Shown one piece after another: positions 49,306 to 56,149 of a stretch of 64,000 nucleotides of DNA. Source of the stretch: Candidatus Solibacter sp. (lineage in GTDB: Bacteria; Acidobacteriota; Terriglobia; Bryobacterales; Bryobacteraceae); contig PNKE01000013.1 in NCBI GenBank assembly GCA_013822245.1, positions 22,902 through 86,901 on the forward strand, in the 5' to 3' direction. The first letter of the stretch is position 1, and every line of letters starts with the position of its first letter. Below the pieces are notes generated by a model. That model had not been told where the DNA came from and ran no database searches. It worked only from the letters and a program-made list of their open reading frames with translations. The translations under genes and the position numbers were made by a program.

Positions 49306-50253
49306 ATGAAGATCGTTCAGGTGTTCGCCGCCGGCGTCTCGGCGGCAGCGTTGCTGTTTCCGTTCGACATGCAGGCCCAGGGCAAGCCACCCAAGCTCAC
49401 GGCCCGGGAGCTGTTCTACACGGCCCCTGCGCCGCCCAAGCCGGTCCGGGCGGCCAGGGCGAAGCCGCCAAGGACCACTCAACAGGCCGGCGCGCGCAAG
49501 CAATCGATGGTCAAGCAGCAGCCGGACAGTCCCGCCGAACGCCAGGAGCCGGTGCAGGCGGCGCTGGCGGCAAACAGGTCCGGCGAAGCCTTCGTGCCGG
49601 TCGCCTACACCGCCTCCACGCGCCCGCTGGGCCTGCGCTACAGCATCCTGAAGTACGCCGGCGACGACCAGTACATGGAGGTGGACCCGGACCTGGTGTT
49701 CCGCTCCGGCGACCGCATCCGGCTGCGGGTGCAGGTGAACGATCCGGCGTACCTTTACATCGTGATGAAGGGCTCCAGCGGCAACTGGCGCGTGCTGTTC
49801 CCGTCGCCGGAATACGACTCAGGCTCGAACCGCGTCCTCCCTGGACGTGATTACGACATCCCGTCCCGCACGCGCTTCGTCTTCGACGAAACCCCGGGCG
49901 AGGAGAAGCTGTTCTTTGTCCTCTCGCGCCAGGCCGAGTCCGATCTGGACAAGCTGATCTATGAACTCGATCAGGCAGGTCCCTCCCAGGCTGCCCCCGC
50001 CGCCGCTCCGGCCAAGACGCAGCCCGTGAAGACGATGATGGCGATGAACACAGTCAACGTCAGCGAGGATCTGGTAGGCAGGTTGCGCGGCAGGGTGATG
50101 GCCCGCGACCTGGTTTTTGAAAAGGTGGACGAGAAGACGGCCCCGCCGGCCGCGGCGGGCGCACCGGCCAGGGAGAAGGCGATCTATGTCGTCAACCCGA
50201 ATACCGGCGCCGATTCGCGGCTGGTCGTCGACGTTGCCTTAAAGCACCGCTAG
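49306..50253 (+). CDS. Exported DUF4384-domain protein
   Basis: A 315-residue protein with a signal peptide (QVFAAGVSAAALLFPFDMQA) and an Arg/Lys/Pro-rich linker (AKPPRTTQQAGARK). The DUF4384 domain (about 105-225) contains LRYSILKYAGDDQYMEVDPD, FRSGDRIRLRVQVNDPAYLY, WRVLFPSPEYDSGSNRVL and TPGEEKLFFVLSR. DUF4384 often accompanies caspase-like, kinase or TPR proteins in Bacteroidetes, Proteobacteria and Acidobacteria. Its function is unknown. Start 49306 has gaggggatg context. First gene of the three-gene run that ends with the caspase-like protein. Confidence 0.8.
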   Translation: MKIVQVFAAGVSAAALLFPFDMQAQGKPPKLTARELFYTAPAPPKPVRAARAKPPRTTQQAGARKQSMVKQQPDSPAERQEPVQAALAANRSGEAFVPVAYTASTRPLGLRYSILKYAGDDQYMEVDPDLVFRSGDRIRLRVQVNDPAYLYIVMKGSSGNWRVLFPSPEYDSGSNRVLPGRDYDIPSRTRFVFDETPGEEKLFFVLSRQAESDLDKLIYELDQAGPSQAAPAAAPAKTQPVKTMMAMNTVNVSEDLVGRLRGRVMARDLVFEKVDEKTAPPAAAGAPAREKAIYVVNPNTGADSRLVVDVALKHR

Positions 50254-50269
50254 AAGAGGACATCATGAC

Positions 50270-50965
50270 ATGAACGCTGCTCTGTTGGCGTTGCTTTCCC
50301 TGCTCACCCCCCAGGCGGGTCCGGAGCGCGGCGACGCGCCCAGGCGCATCGTGATTCAGGTGGAATTGCGATCGGCCGGCGAATGGAAGACCGTCGATCC
50401 GGCGACGATCTTTGACTCCGGCGCGCAGGTCCGCTTCCGCGTCAAGACCAATTTCGCCGGTTTCCTCTATGTCATGAACCAGGGCACCAGCGGCGACTAC
50501 ACGCTGCTGTTCCCGCGTGAGGACACCGGCAGCCAGAACCGTGTCGAACCGGGCCGGGAGTATGTGGTTCCCGCCACCACCGGAGCGTTCCGCATCACCG
50601 GACCGCCGGGCCAGGACATCGTCTATTGGATGGTGACCCCGCTCGACATCACGCCCCCCGCGGGCGGCCGGGAGCGGCCGGGCTACGTTGCCCTGCCGCC
50701 GGCGCCTGCGCCGGGAACGAAGATGCACACGCTGCTGCCGCGCTGCGACGACGCCGTGCTGCGCGCGCGCGGCGAATGCGTGGACTCGACGGCCGGGCCG
50801 CGCAAGGTGCAGGACTCATCGGCGCTGCCGGAAAACCTGAAGCAGGTGCCGAACCTGAGGTCGCGCGAACTGGTCTTCATCCGTCAACAGAACGCCGCCG
50901 TCGTCTCGACGCCTTCATCGGGCGACGGGCCGGTGGTCTATGAATTCAGGCTGGCGCACAAATGA
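50270..50965 (+). CDS. Exported DUF4384-like protein, second copy
   Basis: A 231-residue protein with a short signal (LLALLSLLTPQAGP). The DUF4384 pattern recurs: ATIFDSGAQVRFRVKTNFAG, FLYVMNQGTSGDYTLLFPRE, NRVEPGREYVVPATTGAFRI, VYWMVTPLD. It is a diverged paralogue of the upstream gene (16-bp gap) with a different C-terminus (SRELVFIRQQNAAVVSTPSS). It overlaps the caspase-like gene by 4 bp (ATGA), which suggests the two proteins work together. Confidence 0.8.
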   Translation: MNAALLALLSLLTPQAGPERGDAPRRIVIQVELRSAGEWKTVDPATIFDSGAQVRFRVKTNFAGFLYVMNQGTSGDYTLLFPREDTGSQNRVEPGREYVVPATTGAFRITGPPGQDIVYWMVTPLDITPPAGGRERPGYVALPPAPAPGTKMHTLLPRCDDAVLRARGECVDSTAGPRKVQDSSALPENLKQVPNLRSRELVFIRQQNAAVVSTPSSGDGPVVYEFRLAHK

Positions 50966-53043
50966 ACTTGCTGAAACTCACATTGCTCTGCCTGGCCATG
51001 GCCATCGCGCTGCCGGCCCAGCAGCCGGTTTCCCCGCAAAAGCAGCAGCGGGACCTGCGCTATGAGGACGAAAAGCCGCCCGAACCGGCCAGGACCGAGG
51101 TAATCACCATCCCCCGCAGCTACGCGCTCATCATCGGCGTCGCCCAGTATCAAAACCTGCCGGCCGAGGCGCAGTTGAAATACTCCGAACGCGACGCCGA
51201 GGCGATCTATTCGATCCTCATCAGCCCCGAAGGCGGCAACTTCCGGGCCGAGAACGTCCGCAAGCTTGTCGGCGCGCGGGCGACCCTGGCCAACGTCAGG
51301 AAGGAGATCGAAGAGTGGCTGCCCTCGGTGGCCAAGGACGACGACCGGGTGTTGATCTACTTTGCCGGCCACGGCTTCGTCTACCAGGGCAACGGATATC
51401 TCGCCCCCTACGACTTCAACCCGAACAACATCTCCGGCACCGGGTATTCGATGGATCAGCTCGGGCGGATGTTCGGCACGGCGATCAAGGGCAAATGGAA
51501 GGTGCTGCTGACCGATTCCTGCCACAGCGGCGCCATCACGCCGGCCGAGGACGCCGCCTTCCTGAACAAGCGGCTGCTGGATTTGTCCAGGAGCCTGTTT
51601 TCGCTCACCGCCAGCCGCGACCGCGAACGGTCGTTTGAAAGCCCGGACTGGGGCGGCGGCCACGGCATCTTTACGTATTACGTGGTGAAGGGGCTGGAGG
51701 GCATTGCCGACGAGAACGGCGACGGCGTGGTGACGGCCGACGAACTGGCCGAATACGTCCGCCGCAACGTCCGCGAGGCCACCGGCGGCCAGCAGAACCC
51801 AACGTCCGACCGCGGCAGTTTCGACGCCCAGATGCTGCTGGCTTATCTGCCGTCGGGCGTGAAGCCGGGCGCGCCGCCGCCGCCGAAGTCGGGCGCGCTG
51901 GTGATCGAGGCGAACATGGACGGCGTCGAGGTGTTCGTCAACGGCAACAGCGTCGGCGTGGTGAATAAGGCCGCGCCGCTGCGGCTGCCCGGACTGCCGC
52001 CCGGCGCGGTCACGATCAAGGCCGTCAAGATGGGCTACGAGCCGGACGGGCCGCGCGAGGAGATGGTCTATCCGGGGCAGGAATCGACGGTCTCGGTGAA
52101 GATCATGATCCCGCGCCGGAGGCCCAAGGCGGCGGTGGACAGGTTCGACGACGCGCTGGAGCACTACAACAAGGGCGGCCAGTCCGAGTACAGGAAGGCC
52201 GCCGGCCTGTTGGCCGAAGCGCTGGCGGCGGATCCGAAATACAGCCAGGCGGCGCTGTACCTGGGCCGGACGTATGACGCGCTCTACGAGCAGGAGACCG
52301 CCGCCGGGTTCTTCAAGAAAGCGATCGAGATCGACCCGGACTACATGGAGGCCCGCGCATCCTACGGCGGCATGCTGCTGGGCCTGGGCGACGTGGATGA
52401 AGCCATCCGGCAGTTCAACATCGTCACGCGGCGCGACGCGAGGAACCAGATGGCGTGGTACCTGCAGGCGCAGGCTTACCGGATGAAGGGCATGTACGCC
52501 GAATCGATCGAGTCGGCGCGCAAGGCGATCACGCTGGCGCCGAATAACGGCGAAGCGCACTTCTGGCTGGCCGAAAGCCTGAGGATGAGCAGCAAGCCCG
52601 CCGAATCGTCGCCCGAGTACCTGACCTACCTGAAACTGAGCGACTTCGATTCAAAGCTCGCCGGCAAGCTGAACTATTACATGGCCGGATTCCTGATCGG
52701 CTACGGCCGGAAGAAGCGCGCCGCCCAGCGCGACATCTGGCAGGACCTGCGCAGCCTGGCCTTTTTCGGGCTGTGCGAAAACGCCAAGAACCTGAAGCTG
52801 TACGGCGAAGCCATCACCTACTGCCAGCGTTCGCTGACCTACGACCCCGGCGACGCGTTCACGCATTACCTGCTGGGGTTGAGTTACTCCTACCAGGCGC
52901 AGAAGACCGGATCGATCGAATTGCTGGCGGCCGCGCGCGTCAGTTTCCAGAAGATGCTGACCCTCAACCCGGACCTCGAAGAGGCCGGCTTTGCCCGCAA
53001 GAACGTCGCCGCCATTGACGGCGCGCTGGCCGCCGCCCGTTAG
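50962..53043 (+). CDS. Caspase-like (C14) peptidase with PEGA domain and TPR repeats
   Basis: A 693-residue exported protein (signal LTLLCLAMAIALPAQQ). The caspase-like domain (about 50-300) has YALIIGVAQYQNLPAEAQLK, the catalytic His137 (IYFAGHGFV) and Cys187 (LLTDSCHSGAI). Residues 250-261 (DENGDGVVTADE) match an EF-hand calcium loop with D1, N3, D5, G6, V8 and E12. A PEGA domain (about 311-380, SGALVIEANMDGVEVFVNGN) is followed by at least six TPR-like helical pairs (390-680). Metacaspases are calcium-activated, so the embedded loop is notable. It is translationally coupled to DUF4384. Confidence 0.85.
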   Translation: MNLLKLTLLCLAMAIALPAQQPVSPQKQQRDLRYEDEKPPEPARTEVITIPRSYALIIGVAQYQNLPAEAQLKYSERDAEAIYSILISPEGGNFRAENVRKLVGARATLANVRKEIEEWLPSVAKDDDRVLIYFAGHGFVYQGNGYLAPYDFNPNNISGTGYSMDQLGRMFGTAIKGKWKVLLTDSCHSGAITPAEDAAFLNKRLLDLSRSLFSLTASRDRERSFESPDWGGGHGIFTYYVVKGLEGIADENGDGVVTADELAEYVRRNVREATGGQQNPTSDRGSFDAQMLLAYLPSGVKPGAPPPPKSGALVIEANMDGVEVFVNGNSVGVVNKAAPLRLPGLPPGAVTIKAVKMGYEPDGPREEMVYPGQESTVSVKIMIPRRRPKAAVDRFDDALEHYNKGGQSEYRKAAGLLAEALAADPKYSQAALYLGRTYDALYEQETAAGFFKKAIEIDPDYMEARASYGGMLLGLGDVDEAIRQFNIVTRRDARNQMAWYLQAQAYRMKGMYAESIESARKAITLAPNNGEAHFWLAESLRMSSKPAESSPEYLTYLKLSDFDSKLAGKLNYYMAGFLIGYGRKKRAAQRDIWQDLRSLAFFGLCENAKNLKLYGEAITYCQRSLTYDPGDAFTHYLLGLSYSYQAQKTGSIELLAAARVSFQKMLTLNPDLEEAGFARKNVAAIDGALAAAR

Positions 53044-53051
53044 TCCCGCCT

Positions 53052-53867
53052 TTACTTCAATTCCCGGATCTTGATGTTTTTGAACCAGACGCGGTCGCCG
53101 TGGTGCTGGAGCGCGATGGGTCCGCGGGGTTTGGGATGGGTGAGGTCGTGGAGGATGCCGGGGGCGGGTTTCCAGCGTTTCTGGACGCCGCCAATGACGC
53201 GCGGGTCGTCGAGGGCGGCTTCGAGGACCTTGACGCCGTTCACCCAGTGTTCGACCTGTTTGCCGCGGACAACGAGGCGGCCGTGGTTCCATTCGCCGGC
53301 GGGGCGGGCCGGTTTGGCCGAGGCCGGGATCATCGAATAGAGGGCGCCGGTCTGGCGGTCGGGTCCGCGCAGGGCGTCGGGGTGGGCGGTGTCGTCGATC
53401 AACTGGAATTCGAAGGCGACGGTGTAGACGAAGCCCTTGGCGCCGGGGGCGAGGCGGGAGCGGTCGCTGGCCATGGAGGCGAGTTCGCGGCCGAGGATGC
53501 CTTCGAAGCCGTCCGGCGCCAGTTTCACGGTGGATTGGTCGACGAAGATCTCACGCTGGAGGCGGTATTTGAGGCCGGTATTGCCGCGCGGGGCGACTTT
53601 AAAGTCGAATTCGAGTTCGAAGTCGGCGAAGGAGTCACGGGAGATGAGGTCCTCTTCGATGCGGGGTTTGAGGACGGTGGTGAGGGCGCCGTCCTCGATG
53701 GTCCAGGCCGAGCCGGGGACGTTCCTTGCGGCGGGGTCGAGCCAGCCGTCCATGGTCCTGCCGTCGAACATGAGCCGCCAGCCGGATTTGCGTTCAGCGG
53801 GAGTGAGTTGGTTGTCCTGGGCCGAAACGGCCAGACTGAGAATGGCGAAGGCAGCAGCGAGGCGCAT
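53052..53867 (-). CDS. Secreted DUF1080 (3-keto-disaccharide hydrolase-type) protein
   Basis: A 271-residue protein with a signal peptide (LAAAFAILSLAVSAQD). The concanavalin-like DUF1080 fold is recognisable: GWRLMFDGRTMDGWLDPAAR, WTIEDGALTTVLKPRIEEDL, FELEFDFKVAPRGNTGLKYR, LRGPDRQTGALYSMIPASAK, WNHGRLVVRGKQVEHWVNG and the final IALQHHGDRVWFKNIKIREL. Some family members hydrolyse 3-keto-disaccharides made by secreted Gfo/Idh/MocA-type dehydrogenases; one such protein is encoded 10 kb upstream. The two need not be partners. Confidence 0.88.
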   Translation of the reverse strand: MRLAAAFAILSLAVSAQDNQLTPAERKSGWRLMFDGRTMDGWLDPAARNVPGSAWTIEDGALTTVLKPRIEEDLISRDSFADFELEFDFKVAPRGNTGLKYRLQREIFVDQSTVKLAPDGFEGILGRELASMASDRSRLAPGAKGFVYTVAFEFQLIDDTAHPDALRGPDRQTGALYSMIPASAKPARPAGEWNHGRLVVRGKQVEHWVNGVKVLEAALDDPRVIGGVQKRWKPAPGILHDLTHPKPRGPIALQHHGDRVWFKNIKIRELK

Positions 53868-54075
53868 CGATGCCTATTTTCGCAGGATTGCGGCTGGATG
53901 TGCAGTTGGGGGCCGCGCCGCCCCTCCGGCCGGCGCGGCCCAATGAAAGATTGCCAAAGCCCTCCGTGACTTCTTGCGGCAAACCTCTCGCTGTATACAG
54001 CGTGAAACCTGGCCGCATTCCCTCAGGCGATGCCGCTTTTTCTTTCCGGTTGCCGAAGACCGGACGGCGCCGGGG

Positions 54076-54906
54076 TCAGCCGGTCTTCACCATGCCGCGG
54101 TAGGGGACCTGGATGGAGACAGCGCCCTTCCAGGAGGGCTTCCTTTTCGGATCGAGGCACCACTGGATGGACTGGAAGACGAAGCGCTGGAAAGGCTCGA
54201 CGGCGAAGTCCTCGGGGTGGCCGAGGGAGGTGTAGAGGGCGCGGCCGCCGTGGGGGTTGGTCCAGGCCCAGGCGACGGGGTTGGGATCGGCGGGCTTGTC
54301 GGGGTTGACGGCCGTGCCGGTGAGCAGGACCTGGGCGCCGGGCGGCGGCCACTTGGGGGCGACGCGGTAGAGCCAGGAGCGGACCTTGAATTCGGAAAGC
54401 AGGCCGGCGGTGGTGGGGTGTATCGAGGAGACTTTGACGCCGGTGGTGGATTTGTGGCCGAAGTGGGTATGGCCGTCGGCGCCCCAGCCGGGGGGTGCGC
54501 CGAAGGCTTCGGCGGCCCAGCCGTTCCAGGGTTCGAGGGGGTCGCCTTTGGGGTAACGGAAGGCGTGGGAGGTGGTGCGGAAGGCCATGACGGGGCGGCC
54601 GGATTTGACGTAGCGCTCGATGGGGGCGAGTTGGGAGGCGGGCAGGCGGCGCCAGCGGAGGTAGAAGACGGCGAGTTGGGCGGAGTCGAGGGCGTCGAGG
54701 CCGGGGATGTCGGTTTCGCCGTTCTGGTCGGGGACGGACTTCAGGACGGCGCAGGAGAGGGCGTAGCGTTTCTCCAGTTCGGCGGCGACCAGGGGCAGGG
54801 TGAATTCGCCGGAGTATTCGTGGTCGCCGCAGACGAAGACGACCTTCGGCTTCGGGGCGGCGGCGAGCGGGGCGGCGGCGAGGGAGAGGAAGTGGCGGCG
54901 TTGCAT
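54076..54906 (-). CDS. Secreted ThuA-like (glutamine-amidotransferase-fold) protein
   Basis: A 276-residue protein with a Tat-like or Sec signal (MQRRHFLSLAAAPLAAAP). ThuA motifs are present: KVVFVCGDHEYSGEFTLPLV, LAVFYLRWRRLPASQLAPIE, MAFRTTSHAFRYPKGDPLEP, WGADGHTHFGHKSTTGVKVS and GRALYTSLGHPEDFAVEPFQ. The nucleophile Cys of true amidotransferases is absent, as is normal in ThuA proteins. The family is tied to trehalose and other sugar use in rhizobia. It is in the same direction as the DUF1080 gene, with a 208-bp gap. Confidence 0.82.
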   Translation of the reverse strand: MQRRHFLSLAAAPLAAAPKPKVVFVCGDHEYSGEFTLPLVAAELEKRYALSCAVLKSVPDQNGETDIPGLDALDSAQLAVFYLRWRRLPASQLAPIERYVKSGRPVMAFRTTSHAFRYPKGDPLEPWNGWAAEAFGAPPGWGADGHTHFGHKSTTGVKVSSIHPTTAGLLSEFKVRSWLYRVAPKWPPPGAQVLLTGTAVNPDKPADPNPVAWAWTNPHGGRALYTSLGHPEDFAVEPFQRFVFQSIQWCLDPKRKPSWKGAVSIQVPYRGMVKTG

Positions 54907-55467
54907 ACCGATGCCAGTTTACACCGCCGGGGCGCTCGGATGGGGGGCGGGCGCGGGGCGCGGACGAACCAACTCCGGAGCAGGGGGCGCCGGGCGCGGG
55001 AGGCGGCGTGCGAAACGAAATGGGGGGGATTCCGGGGCCGGGCGGGGCGCTGGCCGGGCGGACCGCCGAGGCGGGTTTCGGGCCGTGGCGGAACTCGACC
55101 AAACGAACTCGATTCGTTCGTAAGTCGTTTATTGTCAATACTTACGCAATATCATGCCGAGCCAGAGGGGATGGGGGCGCGGCGACGGGGCGTGGTGTGC
55201 GGGGTGGCGGGGGAGGAAGGCGCCGGGAGATTACGTGGAATTCTACGTAAGATTCTCCGCGTGGGCGGCCTGGCCGGGGCGCTGGGTGGAGGGGACCGAG
55301 GGAGGGCCGGTTGGCGGACGGCGGCTCGCCCGGCTGTGGATGCGCGGAGGATTCTCCGTAGAATTCTCCGCGGGGCGAGGCGAGCGGGGGGAGTGGCCAA
55401 TGAGAAAGGCCGGCGGTTGCGTGGAGCGGCCGGCCGGCCCTTGCCTGGACTGTTATACGCCGTTGGA
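54907..55467. repeat. Gene-free region with several inverted repeats
   Basis: About 560 bases without a credible gene; the open frames are Gly/Arg-rich shadows. Within it are GTAAGT...ACTTAC (55120-55125 with 55140-55145), TTACGT-N8-ACGTAA (55231-55250), and CGCGGAG...CTCCGCG (55343-55349 with 55366-55372). The last two cores share gaattct and attctccgcg strings about 105 bp apart, as if two diverged copies of one element. The stretch 55100-55150 is unusually AT-rich for this genome and may hold a promoter. Confidence 0.5.
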
Positions 55468-56091
55468 CTATTTCACGCCGGCGGGCTTCCTGGGCGCGGC
55501 GGCCGGAGGAGCGGCGGGCGTGGCGGGCTTGGCCGCGGGGGTGGCCGCGGCGGCTCCAACGGGGTTCTTCTTATCGTAGAGTTCGACGATATCGCGGGTG
55601 ATCTCGATGCCGCTGGCGGCCCAGAGGACGGGGCTCTGCTGGCTGGAGACATCGAGGACGAGGGCGAAGTTCTGGCCCTTGGCGTACTCGTCGATGATGG
55701 AGATCATGCGGTTGCCGATGTCGCCGACCAGTTTCTGCTCTTCCTGCTGGACGTCGCTCTGGAAGTCCTCGGCATCCCACTGGTACTTCTTCTGCATGTC
55801 CTCGATTTCGCGGGTCTGCTTGTCACGGGCTTCGGCGGAGAGCGTATTGGCAGCCTTCTGCAGGGTTTCCCGCTTGCGGTTGATGTCGGCCATGCGGCCT
55901 TCGAGGTCCTTGGACCGGGTTTCGAACTTCACGCGGAGCGCTTCGCGGGCGGTTCCGCCGTCCTTGGTGGCCAGGATCGCGCTCTGAATGTTGATGATGG
56001 CGACCTTGGTGGGCGCCTGCTGGGCCTGGACGGCGGGGGCGGCAAGCAGCGCGAGCGCGGCCAAGCCAAGGTATTTTGCTTCAATTCTCAC
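55468..56091 (-). CDS. OmpH/Skp-family periplasmic chaperone
   Basis: A 207-residue protein with a GTG start and a signal peptide (YLGLAALALLAAPAVQAQ). VAIINIQSAILATKDGGTAR is the typical OmpH start, followed by long coiled-coil arms (LEGRMADINRKRETLQKAAN, KQTREIEDMQKKYQWDAEDF) and a return strand FALVLDVSSQQSPVLWAASG, IEITRDIVELYDKKNP. A Pro/Ala-rich tail follows, longer than in E. coli Skp. It holds unfolded outer membrane proteins on their way to BamA, encoded directly upstream (58 bp). Confidence 0.9.
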   Translation of the reverse strand: MRIEAKYLGLAALALLAAPAVQAQQAPTKVAIINIQSAILATKDGGTAREALRVKFETRSKDLEGRMADINRKRETLQKAANTLSAEARDKQTREIEDMQKKYQWDAEDFQSDVQQEEQKLVGDIGNRMISIIDEYAKGQNFALVLDVSSQQSPVLWAASGIEITRDIVELYDKKNPVGAAAATPAAKPATPAAPPAAAPRKPAGVK

Positions 56092-56149
56092 TGTTTCAGA
56101 CTCCTCGGATTCTCTCTGATGGTAACATGCGGCGCTTTTTGGGTATGTC

